Below, piece by piece: positions 54,873 to 63,709 of a stretch of DNA of 64,000 nucleotides. Location of the stretch: assembly GCF_009649745.1 (NCBI RefSeq), contig NZ_WJNG01000001.1, positions 186,001 to 250,000 on the forward strand, read 5' to 3'. The DNA comes from Aquibacillus halophilus. GTDB taxonomy: Bacteria; Bacillota; Bacilli; Bacillales; Amphibacillaceae. Position 1 is the first letter of the stretch. The number at the start of each line of letters is the position of its first letter. The notes below the pieces were generated by a model. The model had not been told where the DNA came from and made no database searches. It saw only the letters and a program-made list of their open reading frames with translations. The position numbers and the translations under genes were made by a program.

Positions 54873-56206
54873 AGCAAATTGAAAAGACGAGAATTCAAGA
54901 GCAGTTTAAGGAAAAAATGGATTATGATGAATTGTTAAATTGTATGCGATGTGGCTTTTGTTTGCCAAGCTGCCCAACCTACATTGAGTCAGGCCAGGAT
55001 GAGGCTCACTCCCCTAGAGGACGAATTGCCTTGATGAAAGGTGTCGTTGACGGAATAATTGAACCCGATGATGATGTTAAGCGCTCGCTAGATATGTGTC
55101 TTGGCTGTCGAGCCTGTGAGCCAGTATGTCCAGCCGACGTTAACTATGGCCATTTACTTGAGCAAGCTAGAGACATTATCTACCAGAATAAAAAAACCTC
55201 AATGCCGGTCAAAGCATTGAGAAGAGTAGTATTTAATGATCTTTTCCCCCATCCAAACCGGATGATTGGAGTAACAGGAGTATTAGGATTTTATCAACGA
55301 ACTGGCATGCAAAAGGTTGTCCATAAATCTGGCTTTATGAAGTTATTTCCTGATTCCTTACAATCAATGGAGAAAGTATTACCTAAGGTTGCCTCAAAGA
55401 AAGAAATGAAGAACAGACCAAGGCATTTTGAAGCGATTGCTCCCCAGAAGAAGAAGGTTGCCTTTTTTTCTGGTTGTCTTATGGATACGATGTTTCTGGA
55501 AACAAATAACTCAACGACAAAGCTGTTACAATATGCAGGATGTGAGATTGTTGTTCCCAGTAGTCAAGCTTGCTGTGGTGCCTTGCATGGACATGGTGGA
55601 GAAAAAGACAAAGCCAAACAGATGGCCAAGAGAAATATAGCTGCATTTGAGGATGCAGAGGTTGATTACATCATCACCAATGCCGGTGGCTGCGGAGCTT
55701 TTCTAGTAGACTACGATCATTTATTGAAGGATGATGTTGAATGGAAGCAACGTGCAGAGGATTTTTCCAAAAAGATTAAAGACGTGACAAGTGTTTTAGT
55801 AGAGTTGGATTTCCATAAACAACCCCTCTCTTTAGATGGACAGATTATAACCTACCAGGATTCCTGTCATTTGAAAAATGGTCAAAAGACTTTTATGGAA
55901 CCAAGAACATTGCTGGAATCGATTGAGGGCTCAACCTATGTTGAGATGAAGGATGCCGGCAGATGCTGTGGCTCTGCTGGGATATACAATATCGTAGAAT
56001 CAGAGATGTCGATGCAAATACTAGATTACAAGATGGAACAAACCAAGGCAACCAACGCCAAAACCGTAGTAACAACAAACCCCGGCTGCCTCTTACAAAT
56101 GAAGATTGGGATTGAAAGAGAAGGCTTTTCTGATCAAGTTCAGGCAGTGCATATAGTTGATCTACTGCTGGAGGCGTATGAGAGAGCGCATACCGTGACG
56201 GAGTAA
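54869..56206 (+). CDS. glcF: Glycolate oxidase iron-sulfur subunit (GlcF type)
   Basis: 445 residues. Two 4Fe-4S motifs (CMRCGFCLPSCPTY near 28 and CLGCRACEPVCPADV near 78) and two CCG domains (CCGALHGHGGEKDKA and CCGSAGIYN) as in GlcF/LutA/HdrB relatives. It carries electrons from GlcD to the membrane quinone pool. Its ATG overlaps the glcD stop by four bases. Confidence 0.92.
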   Translation: MKQIEKTRIQEQFKEKMDYDELLNCMRCGFCLPSCPTYIESGQDEAHSPRGRIALMKGVVDGIIEPDDDVKRSLDMCLGCRACEPVCPADVNYGHLLEQARDIIYQNKKTSMPVKALRRVVFNDLFPHPNRMIGVTGVLGFYQRTGMQKVVHKSGFMKLFPDSLQSMEKVLPKVASKKEMKNRPRHFEAIAPQKKKVAFFSGCLMDTMFLETNNSTTKLLQYAGCEIVVPSSQACCGALHGHGGEKDKAKQMAKRNIAAFEDAEVDYIITNAGGCGAFLVDYDHLLKDDVEWKQRAEDFSKKIKDVTSVLVELDFHKQPLSLDGQIITYQDSCHLKNGQKTFMEPRTLLESIEGSTYVEMKDAGRCCGSAGIYNIVESEMSMQILDYKMEQTKATNAKTVVTTNPGCLLQMKIGIEREGFSDQVQAVHIVDLLLEAYERAHTVTE

Positions 56207-56227
56207 GCACATAAAAGTTAATAAAGG

Positions 56228-56420
56228 GCGCATATATATTAAGGTTTGGCGCATTCCAAGTGTTGGAGAGGGCACTCAAGCCGGATAAGAGCGCATTTCC
56301 ACCGAAGAGTAGCGTATATAACATGAGATTGGCGTATACCTGGTGGCGGAAGACGCATAACCATTAATTTTTAGCGCATTTCAAATATTGGGTGCGCGTT
56401 TATGTTAGCTTCAAGTGTAT
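56228..56420. repeat. GCGCAT repeat cluster, about 21-bp period (copy 2, ten units)
   Basis: GCGCAT or near variants (GCGTAT, GTGTAT) begin at about 56228, 56249, 56271, 56291, 56312, 56332, 56353, 56374, 56394 and 56415, an average step near 20.8 bases. The DNA between cores varies, with CCGGA and CCGAAGA recurring. It lies in the gap between glcF and a lipoprotein gene. Confidence 0.75.
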
Positions 56421-56604
56421 TTAACCCAGTACTGTATGAGTTTCAATTCACATTTGGGAGATAGCATTTGCTTTCTCCAATTGAATCTACAATAATATTC
56501 AAATTATTATTTGCCATTTTTTTACTGATTTATGGTAAAATCATATTATTTACTAGTAGGTCTTTCTATTCAGTACACTAAATAAGTAGGAGGGGGTGTG
56601 AAAA

Positions 56605-57030
56605 TTGTATAAATCACTTAAGATTTTTGGTCTTATACTTATTCTGTCTATTGTATCCGGTTGTGGTTTAATTACTGATGCGTTTAGTGAGTCACCTAAT
56701 GAAGAAATAGTTTTTGGAACAGGTACATTTGAAGAAGGAATTGCAGAACAGAAATCTACCTTCAGTCAGGAAGAAGATTTTTTGTTGGATGCAGTCTTTA
56801 GTGAGCCTTTTGAAACTACAGAAATTCAATTCAGTGTATTAAAAGAAAGCAATGGTAGTGAAGAAATTTACCAACAATGGTCTGATACGGTGGATCCAAC
56901 GTGGGAAACATTACTCTATGAATTTCAAAGAGTTGAAGCAGATGGACAATTCGATAAAGGGAATTATATATTACGTATGTACAAAAATGATTCTGAACTT
57001 ATCGGAGAAGGAAATTTTACCATTGAATAG
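56605..57030 (+). CDS. Small predicted lipoprotein
   Basis: 141 residues with a lipoprotein signal (IFGLILILSIVSGCG, lipobox VSGC). The rest is a soluble, acidic domain of probable beta structure (FETTEIQFSVLKESNGSEEIYQQW). No family recognised. TTG start at 56605 behind AGGAGGGGGTG. It ends before the bidirectional terminator at 57046. Confidence 0.7.
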   Translation: MYKSLKIFGLILILSIVSGCGLITDAFSESPNEEIVFGTGTFEEGIAEQKSTFSQEEDFLLDAVFSEPFETTEIQFSVLKESNGSEEIYQQWSDTVDPTWETLLYEFQRVEADGQFDKGNYILRMYKNDSELIGEGNFTIE

Positions 57031-57045
57031 TAGGTAAACCAATTA

Positions 57046-57077
57046 GGACGTGTAGCTCCATTTAAGAGTACACGTCC
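57046..57077. terminator. Bidirectional terminator
   Basis: GGACGTGTA and TACACGTCC form a 9-bp stem between convergent genes. T-rich runs flank it on both sides. Confidence 0.75.
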
Positions 57078-57080
57078 CTT

Positions 57081-58229
57081 CTAATTTAACAGAGCAGAGC
57101 TTCCACCTGTTTCACTAAGGTAACAAAGCGCTACGAAAAATAAGGTGATTCCCTCTGTAGTTCTTGGGTCGATGCCAGTTAATTCTTTAATCTGCTTTAA
57201 GCGATAATGGAGTGTGTTGGAATGTATGTGTAGGGAGGCTGCTGTTACTTTTATTGATTGATTTTTCAGCAGGTATGTTCTCAGAGTTTCTATTAATTGT
57301 TTGTCGTCTTCCATGCCCGTTAGTACTCTCTCAGTAAATTCCCTTCGTGTTTGATCACTTACCTCCTCCAAAATAATATCCAAAAACAAATCCTCATAGA
57401 AAACAATTCCACCTTTATTTTTTGCTACTTTTAATGCTTTTTCTGCTTCTGCATAGGCTACGTTAATATCATATTTTACTACTGAGCTACTAATTCCAAT
57501 CGAGCACTTAGACTCATATTTCTTTTCAAAATATCCCTTCCATCTTTTGTATTCGGTTTTTAAATAGGATTTAGAGGTTTGTTCATCATATTTTTTTAAT
57601 AACAAAAAACGTCCTTCTCCCCATCTAATGAAGAAATCATCGGGGGTGCTAGCAAATTGTTTATTCATCCAATTGGTCTTTTCAGACTTTATCGATTGCT
57701 GCTCAAGCTTAGACTCTATTTGCATAAGCACACAAAGGTATGAGATGCCTATCGGTATTCCGAGCATTTGCCCTTGGTGAATAAAAGCTTCGTCTACTTC
57801 CTTGGTAATCACCCACTCATAAAAAAATGCCTCTAACCCTCTCATTTCCCATTCCTTTTGTTCAAAATGATAGGCCTCTCTAATCATTAATTCAGTCATT
57901 TTCCTCAGCAAGTCTGCATATCCTTCAATTTCAGAGGGGATACCAGTTATCCCGATGACACCAATTACATTACCATCAAAAAAAATAGGCAAGTTGATTC
58001 CAGCCTTAACTCCCTTTAAAACTTTAGCACTTTCTTCAGTGATGTGGAGCTTTTTCTTTGTCTTCATGACAAGCCTGGCACCTTCGTGGAAAGTCCCAAT
58101 CCGATTTTTATCAGTAGATGCAATAATGATTGCCTTTTGATCAACAACAATCACATGCTCCTTCATGATGACTTGAACTTCATCGACAATCTTCTTCGCA
58201 AGCTGTGGTAATAACTGCATCCGTTCCAC
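57081..58229 (-). CDS. CdaR-family sugar-diacid/glycerate-type regulator
   Basis: 382 residues. N-terminal diacid recognition domain (QLAKKIVDEVQVIMKEHVIVVDQKAIIIASTDKNRIGTFHEGA, then KGVKAGINLPIFFDGNVIGVIGITG), a central PucR-like GGDEF-type region, and the C-terminal HTH_30 (LIETLRTYLLKNQSIKVTAASLHIHSNTLHYRLKQI). CdaR relatives activate glucarate, glycerate or glycolate genes; convergent to the glcDF group, it is a likely regulator of glcDF or the TRAP operon. GTG at 58229 or ATG at 58220 may be the start. Confidence 0.88.
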   Translation of the reverse strand: MERMQLLPQLAKKIVDEVQVIMKEHVIVVDQKAIIIASTDKNRIGTFHEGARLVMKTKKKLHITEESAKVLKGVKAGINLPIFFDGNVIGVIGITGIPSEIEGYADLLRKMTELMIREAYHFEQKEWEMRGLEAFFYEWVITKEVDEAFIHQGQMLGIPIGISYLCVLMQIESKLEQQSIKSEKTNWMNKQFASTPDDFFIRWGEGRFLLLKKYDEQTSKSYLKTEYKRWKGYFEKKYESKCSIGISSSVVKYDINVAYAEAEKALKVAKNKGGIVFYEDLFLDIILEEVSDQTRREFTERVLTGMEDDKQLIETLRTYLLKNQSIKVTAASLHIHSNTLHYRLKQIKELTGIDPRTTEGITLFFVALCYLSETGGSSALLN

Positions 58230-58472
58230 CCACTTTCATTACTTAATGATTCCATATGTAATGAAAGTAATCCTTCTTTATAACGAAAAATCGCTAAAAG
58301 GATTGAGGGTGTTCAGTTCTCGGGGGAATTATTGCAGATCAGGTTGGGTTAATCATTAATTTTAGCAAACATTAGTCAAGAAAGAATAGCCACAAAAAAA
58401 CTGCAATTTAATGTTAGAATTGTGTTATTAATAAACAATACATGAGAATCTATTGAAAAAAGGGTGTACGCT
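58230..58472. other. Divergent promoter gap, cdaR-like gene and small gene
   Basis: No gene. Probably carries both promoters; no strong operator dyad was noticed. Confidence 0.35.
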
Positions 58473-58718
58473 ATGTCGAAGGTTTATTGTGATAAGTGCT
58501 TACAAGAAATCAAGATAAGAGATGACTTGGTAACTTCAACATTAGCTTTTGAGGTCGTCCCATATCATGAGGATTGCTATGATAAAGACTTGAAAGGAGC
58601 CAAAACATTCTTCTTATCTAATAAACCTCTTAATGGTTTTTCCGGAAACTTTAGTTTTATTCTTGCCATTATTTTGGCTATCGGATGGTTACTATTTGCT
58701 AGCGACACGACTAAATAG
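58473..58718 (+). CDS. Small protein with a Cys/His cluster and C-terminal membrane helix
   Basis: About 81 residues. The N-terminus has CDKC and later HEDC (CxxC...HxxC), a probable treble-clef or zinc-ribbon-like site, and residues 55-75 form one membrane helix (FSFILAIILAIGWLLFA). ATG at 58473 is preferred to 58464. No family is recognised. Confidence 0.6.
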   Translation: MSKVYCDKCLQEIKIRDDLVTSTLAFEVVPYHEDCYDKDLKGAKTFFLSNKPLNGFSGNFSFILAIILAIGWLLFASDTTK

Positions 58719-58971
58719 TTAACAATTCTTGCAATCATTCCAGTTGGTTACAGACTTTATTCTTATTTAAACAATGAAAGATATACAGAAAAATAGTGAA
58801 ATCTGTTTTGGCAACTGTCTAGCAGATGACACACGTGCAAAATGAAAAACGCACCAAAATTCACATGATTTTCCGCAATTTATTTCACATTGTAAATCGC
58901 ATTAAAAGGGCTTAGAGATAAATTCTCTTAGCCCTAAACTTAGTTACTTTAGGTGCATTTTTTACCATACT
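58719..58971. other. Intergenic stretch with a weak stem-loop
   Basis: AAGGGCTTAGAGATAAATTCTCTTAGCCCT (58908-58937) forms a stem suited to stop convergent transcription. No gene is seen. Confidence 0.5.
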
Positions 58972-59400
58972 CTACAAATTCCAGTCCAGAACCCACTTTT
59001 TAGGTAAAGCAATGCCTGACTGTTTAAATGCCACATAGTATTGTCCTTGATGAACACCCTCGTGATGTATTGTTGTACCTTGTAGTTCAACGATTGACAA
59101 ATAATTTGAACCCAATTTTATTTGTTTAAATTTTGTTTGTCTAAATGTTGAAACTAACTCTTCCATACTTCTTTCCAATTCGTCAATTATATTTTCATTC
59201 GATGGTAATGTACCGGGAAATTCAACTGTTCCAGTTCTAAGACCATCACTATATACATCACTTACCCGAACCATATGTAAAAACAGTTTTCTCAATGTAC
59301 CTAACTCTGGAATCAATTGAATATCCCATTTACTCTCTGGAACCTCAATCGCTAAAGCATTTGTCAATTTTGCCGAATATACAAATCCATTTACATCCAC
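58972..59400 (-). CDS. DinB-like family protein
   Basis: 142 residues, predicted four-helix bundle. LRKLFLHMVRVSDVYSDGL supplies the first metal histidine and IHHEGVHQGQYYVAFKQSGIALPKKWVLDW holds the other two (HHEGVH). DinB-type proteins are metal-dependent hydrolases or thiol transferases, mostly unassigned. GTG start with GGAGG upstream. Monocistronic. Confidence 0.8.
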   Translation of the reverse strand: MDVNGFVYSAKLTNALAIEVPESKWDIQLIPELGTLRKLFLHMVRVSDVYSDGLRTGTVEFPGTLPSNENIIDELERSMEELVSTFRQTKFKQIKLGSNYLSIVELQGTTIHHEGVHQGQYYVAFKQSGIALPKKWVLDWNL

Positions 59401-59529
59401 ACTCTCAATCCTCCATATACATTAATATATGTACTTATTTATTTTTAATATAAAACTTTAGCATTCCTGTAGTGCAAAATATCACAATCTCTGTTTTATC
59501 TCTATTATCATTTGAACACATAATAAAAA

Positions 59530-59566
59530 TACCGCAGTGAATTCTATAACGAATATCACTGCGGTA
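59530..59566 (-). terminator. Terminator of the PfpI-like gene
   Basis: TACCGCAGTGA and TCACTGCGGTA form an 11-bp stem and the minus strand continues TTTTTATTA. It lies 100 bases after the PfpI stop. Confidence 0.85.
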
Positions 59567-59665
59567 ATATTGGAGAATGAGTTATTTGCACCTCTTAAGT
59601 GAACCCGTCAACAAAATTTCTGAGTGTTTTTGCTTCAGGATAATATGAATCTTTAAAGGTTAAAG

Positions 59666-60238
59666 TTATACCGTTACATTCTTTTCTACATTTAAAACCT
59701 TGAAGAACTCTTTCATGAATCCCGGCAAATCTGGCCATGCATGACCGGATACAATGTTTCCATCTACATGCAGCATTTTTTCCATGTAAATTCCACCAGC
59801 AGCCTCTACTTCAGGTCGGCATGCGCCATAAGCAGTAACTTCACGACCTTGAATATACTGTCTAACGGTAGTTAGCACTAGCATCCCGTGACAGATGACC
59901 CCAAGTGGCTTATCCTCACTAAGGAAATGTGCGGCAATTTCCTGCACTTTTTCATTCATACGGATGTATTCTGGTGCACGACCGCCTGGGATAATCAAAC
60001 CGTCAAAATCAGCAGGATCAATATCAGCTACTGCAGCATGAGAATCAAGTTTATAGCCAAGCTTCTCCGTATAAGTTTCTACCTCTGGAATAAAGTCATG
60101 GACAACTGTTTGCAGACTTTTCTTCGTTGGGGATGCGATCGTAACATCAATACCCTCTTCCAATAGTCGATAGTAAGGATAATAGATTTCCAAGGACTCT
60201 ACTGCATCACCGGTTAAAATAAGTACTTTTTTGCTCAT
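59666..60238 (-). CDS. DJ-1/PfpI family protein
   Basis: 190 residues. KVLILTGDAVESLEIYYPYYRLLEEGIDVTIASP and DGLIIPGGRAPEYIRMNEKV, with the nucleophile elbow GVICHGMLVL (Cys). DJ-1/PfpI proteins are stress-linked glyoxalase/deglycase or peptidase-like enzymes. Full length. A cre-like box lies about 115 bases upstream. Confidence 0.9.
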   Translation of the reverse strand: MSKKVLILTGDAVESLEIYYPYYRLLEEGIDVTIASPTKKSLQTVVHDFIPEVETYTEKLGYKLDSHAAVADIDPADFDGLIIPGGRAPEYIRMNEKVQEIAAHFLSEDKPLGVICHGMLVLTTVRQYIQGREVTAYGACRPEVEAAGGIYMEKMLHVDGNIVSGHAWPDLPGFMKEFFKVLNVEKNVTV

Positions 60239-60660
60239 TCACATCACCTTTTCTATATTATTTTAGTTAATAACACTCTTTAAATCTACTAGTAAACTTG
60301 CGGAGTTAATAGATTCACTAAATTTGCTGTTATACTAGTTTTCTAATTAACGTAAGCGTTTGCAATTTACCTTTAGAAGTTAGTCCCTCCTCCCAATCGA
60401 ACTGGAAATGACCCACTATTAAGTAATTCACTAACAATTATAGATTCAGGACAAAGCCAAAACTATATATGAAAGTATGAAAATAACCCAAGTATTTCCA
60501 GTATTTTTTGTATCATAACACAATGTTAGTAAATTAAAGTATGGTATTTTTGCAGAGGACTTAAACAAGAGTAAACATGGATCCCGAAAATTATACTAGT
60601 GGGAGAAACTCAACAAACGACCTCCGTTAGTTGGGTGTTGTTAATTCAGATTATAAAGTA
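60239..60660. other. Intergenic region with a cre-like box
   Basis: CGTAAGCGTTTGCA at 60351-60364 has one mismatch to the cre consensus. A short sequence ACCTCCGTTAGTTGGGTGTT (60617-60640) recurs in diverged form at 61942. No gene is seen. Confidence 0.4.
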
Positions 60661-60686
60661 AAAAGCCCACAGACTAGTGGGCTTAC
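60661..60686 (-). terminator. Terminator of the 45-residue gene
   Basis: AAGCCCAC-AGACTA-GTGGGCTT; on the minus strand TTTTTAC follows. It overlaps the stop codon of the small gene. Confidence 0.8.
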
Positions 60687-60820
60687 AATCTAGAAAATAT
60701 TTCACTTTTACTAACACCAAATCTTTCTGAAGCCTTACTAACAGCATCTGACTTAGACATACCTTCAGCAAGAAGTAAAAATACATGAGCAATGATAATC
60801 AGCCAACTTGTCGCTCCCAT
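60683..60820 (-). CDS. Small conserved-looking protein of 45 residues
   Basis: Starts MGATSWLIIIAHVFLLLAEG, then a helical tail SKSDAVSKASERFGVSKSEIFSRL. AAGGGTGA stands before ATG at 60820, so this start is preferred to longer ones. One hydrophobic helix and a small helix-turn-helix-like tail. No family recognised. Confidence 0.55.
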   Translation of the reverse strand: MGATSWLIIIAHVFLLLAEGMSKSDAVSKASERFGVSKSEIFSRL

Positions 60821-61110
60821 AAGTATCACCCTTTTTACTTTTACTATCTTTATGGTCAAAAAAAGCGACATTTATACATCGACACTAGGCATAATCTTCG
60901 TTAATCGCCTTATCAAAAAAATTAGTACCACCTCATTTTTTTAAGCTACTACCTTAACTAATATTTATTTAGGGAAGTCTCCTCCCCGTTAAAGCCGGGA
61001 TTTTTTTATGTAAATGGAGTAATTCAGGAACAAATCATGTGGGTTGATGGCTGGTTTGTCAGCTAGCGGATTGTTTTACAAAAGCAAGGTAACTAAAAGG
61101 GGGTTAAATA

Positions 61111-61191
61111 ATGGTATTTACAGTTGCAATTGAAGCAGAAAATGGAAAAAATACACTAGGTAAAACGTATTCCCGAAATGAATATGAGTAG
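61111..61191 (+). CDS. Possible 26-residue ORF with strong ribosome site
   Basis: AAAGGGGG precedes ATG at 61111 and the frame reads MVFTVAIEAENGKNTLGKTY before TAG. It may be a small peptide gene or the start of a truncated gene. There is no clear promoter or homologue to support it. Confidence 0.25.
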   Translation: MVFTVAIEAENGKNTLGKTYSRNEYE

Positions 61192-61331
61192 GTGTTTAAT
61201 TTACCAAACCTAACGCAGGGTAAATAGATGTAAATTTTTCGGGAAACTCTCGTCTTTTACAAGCTTGCTTCAATGACTGAACCCTCCAAGGAATAAAAAA
61301 AGACACTCAGTTAAGAGTATCTTATTAAAAT
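61192..61331 (-). terminator. Gap with terminator of the acetyltransferase gene
   Basis: At 61298-61326 the minus strand has AAGATACTC-TTAACT-GAGTGTCTT followed by seven T, just after the stop at 61332. The remainder is non-coding. Confidence 0.7.
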
Positions 61332-61838
61332 TTATTCAATTTCTTTAATTCTTTTAGCAGGAACCCCAGCATATATTCCGTTTGGTTCGCAATCTTTATT
61401 CACCACTGAACCTGCAGCGATAATACAGCCATGACCGATTGTAACTCCCGGTAAAATGGTTGCACGAGCACCAACCCAACATCCCTGTCCTAATTTGATA
61501 GGCTGACCTACCCCTTTGCCTGCTCTTTTATCACTATTGCCCATTTCATGAGATGAAGTACAAAACAATACATCCATTGCGATTGAACAATTTTTTTCTA
61601 TCTCAATCTTTCCTGCGTTATCAAAGAAGCAATTATAATTAATAAAAGAATTTTCACCGATGGAAATATTATTACCTCCAAAAAAACAACCAGGAGATAT
61701 ATTTTTGGTTTTCGTTTTAATTCCGTACCATTTATAGATGATATGCCTGATTACCGTAGGAACAACATAAGATGAAGCAATTTTATTAATGATAAGATCC
61801 CTTTTTAATGTTCTTACAAAATGTTTTATTTTCCCCAT
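61332..61838 (-). CDS. Hexapeptide-repeat acetyltransferase
   Basis: About 168 residues from ATG 61838 (GGGAGAAAG upstream). Left-handed beta-helix repeats (ISIGENSFINYNCFFDNAGKIEIEKNCSIAM), histidine in TSSHEMG, and the C-terminal IYAGVPAKRIKEIE typical of maltose/galactoside-type O-acetyltransferases. Not linked to a sugar locus here. Confidence 0.85.
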   Translation of the reverse strand: MGKIKHFVRTLKRDLIINKIASSYVVPTVIRHIIYKWYGIKTKTKNISPGCFFGGNNISIGENSFINYNCFFDNAGKIEIEKNCSIAMDVLFCTSSHEMGNSDKRAGKGVGQPIKLGQGCWVGARATILPGVTIGHGCIIAAGSVVNKDCEPNGIYAGVPAKRIKEIE

Positions 61839-62454
61839 TTTCAACTTTCTCCCAACATCCATTTTAATCCCTATATTATCATAGAATGGAGTTAGATTAC
61901 ATCGGAACTTTGATTGTGACATTGCTGACAATAAACTATAGACCTCCGCTAGTTGAATGTTTCTTAGATCGTAATTTCTTCCAACTTAGATACTGTGACC
62001 CAACACTCAAAACGGCATTGTCCTTGTGGTCGCTCTTGTTTTACTTTTTAAAACTCTGAATATAAGGTTGTAAAACTGGTGATTAATTAATGATAAATCT
62101 GTTTCTGTGAATACCTTCTTTGCCCCTACCTGTATTGAACTAGGAGTAGCTTGTAAATCTAAAATAGTTTCTCCCGTTTTCATACATCATGCAAATTTTC
62201 AACCAATACCATTCTTTTTTGTGTTTTTGTAACATCAAATACCTGAGGTAACACCGTTCGAAGTGGTGTAGTTTACCAAAAATGTATGTAATCATAATTT
62301 ATTAATATGTCTATTTTCTCTTTTACAGCCTACCGGAAACAACATGCTATATCGAGGTAATGTTCTCATGTGATTTAAATTGTCATTTCGTCGGATAGAA
62401 ATTGCTTTGTCTTCTAATCGAATAAAAGTTAAATCAGCCCTAGGCAAAAAAACT
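61839..62454. other. Intergenic region, no convincing gene
   Basis: One short minus-strand frame near 62000-62185 reads MKTGETILDLQATPSSIQVG and onward for about 58 codons; it lacks a clear ribosome site and a known family. A second frame at 62292-62519 overlaps the neighbouring gene and is probably spurious. Confidence 0.35.
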
Positions 62455-62775
62455 TTATTCCTCCACACTTGTATCTTTTTTAAAAATACCAATAAGTAAT
62501 AAAATAAGACCGACCACAAAAAGAACAGGTGTTAAATAAAATAATGATATGACCATCATCCAGCCCCCTCCTGCACCCAGAGAAAGAAGTTCTATAATCG
62601 CACCTACTACCAACGCTGTGAATGGCGACAAGACGATCAAAGTTATTCCCCTAATGATATACTTTGTTCTCTTTGGTTTTCCTTTTGCTTTACGTTTTGC
62701 AAAAATAAATCCAAACACTACGACCAGTGCACATGCAATAATGAATAATGTAGTTCCCAACATTTCCATGTTCAT
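62455..62775 (-). CDS. Small membrane protein
   Basis: About 106 residues with three membrane helices (TTLFIIACALVVVFGFIFA, GITLIVLSPFTALVVGAIIELL, FYLTPVLFVVGLILLLIGIF). ATG at 62775 with AAGGAG eight bases upstream. No family recognised. Confidence 0.65.
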   Translation of the reverse strand: MNMEMLGTTLFIIACALVVVFGFIFAKRKAKGKPKRTKYIIRGITLIVLSPFTALVVGAIIELLSLGAGGGWMMVISLFYLTPVLFVVGLILLLIGIFKKDTSVEE

Positions 62776-63012
62776 GTCTATCACTCCTTTTTACAGAAAT
62801 AATTATAAGAATTTTCAATTAATTAACCTTATCAATTATAACACTGCATGAGTTATATTACCTAGGTTTGGGAATTTAGGGTAATAGCTTGTCACTTTCT
62901 GGCGATTTTTCCAAACTGCATGAATGTAAATGGTTACCTTTCTTGTAAACTCTATTTCAGACGAAACCTTATTATATTTAATACGACTATCATGATAAGG
63001 GAGGCGAATTTT

Positions 63013-63420
63013 GTGAAGAAATTTATCATTGTGCTATTATTTCTATTCATTGTCGGGTGTAGTAGTCAGACCGATGAATTAACTGATTTCAAACAGCCAC
63101 CATCTATGTTTGCTGTAATTAATGACAAAGAATACAAAATGGAAACAGGAGGATTTAGGTGGGAGTTTAAACAAGGATTAACCACACAGGTGACACAAAC
63201 TGATGCAGCATCGCCAAATCAAATAGCTGAAGATTTCGAGCCAATAGTATTGGGAGAAGATAACAGGATTGAGGTTGTCACAAAAGGTAACCCTGAAATC
63301 ACTGCTTATTTATGGAACGAAGAAGAAAGAGTAAGAGAAATCACTATTAAAAATGATCAATTCCACGTTCCTGCGGAAAAAGGAAAATATATATATGAAG
63401 TTATTGGGGGAATGGGATAA
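63013..63420 (+). CDS. Small predicted lipoprotein
   Basis: About 135 residues from GTG 63013 (GGGAGG upstream). Signal KKFIIVLLFLFIVGCSS with lipobox IVGC. The rest is a soluble, probably beta-rich domain ending YIYEVIGGMG. The end looks abrupt and the following sequence continues in another frame (EASYTFVVEV), so the gene may be slightly frameshifted at its 3' end. Confidence 0.65.
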   Translation: MKKFIIVLLFLFIVGCSSQTDELTDFKQPPSMFAVINDKEYKMETGGFRWEFKQGLTTQVTQTDAASPNQIAEDFEPIVLGEDNRIEVVTKGNPEITAYLWNEEERVREITIKNDQFHVPAEKGKYIYEVIGGMG

Positions 63421-63477
63421 TGGTGAGGCATCCTATACATTTGTTGTGGAAGTTCAATAGCCATACTATGGAGGTGG

Positions 63478-63622
63478 GCGCTTAAAGTAGCGCATTTAAT
63501 CCGGTGAACGGCGCATAATTGATGGATATAGTGCATTTAGACCGGAGAACGGCGCAATTCCCATGGATAGCAGCGCATTCAGTACGGAGAACAGCGCATT
63601 TCCCATGGATAACGGCTCATCC
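63478..63622. repeat. GCGCAT repeat cluster, about 21-bp period (copy 3, seven units)
   Basis: Cores begin at 63490, 63511, 63531, 63552, 63573, 63594 and 63615. Two unit types alternate, one with CCGG-GAACG and one with CCATGGATA, giving a 41-42 bp higher-order period. No coding potential is apparent. Confidence 0.8.
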
Positions 63623-63709
63623 ATCAATTAAAACAAACAATTAACAATGACTGGTTACCAAATAATGGACCTGACATTGTTAATTAATGAAAACTCATTA
63701 TGAAGTTGT

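Noticed and set aside
62292-62519. 75-codon minus-strand frame as a gene
   Set aside because: It overlaps the better-supported membrane-protein gene, lacks a ribosome site and has no protein-like pattern.
45460-63622. CRISPR array
   Set aside because: The repeated core is only 6-8 bases with 13-15 bases between, far too short for CRISPR repeats and spacers, and no cas genes are present.
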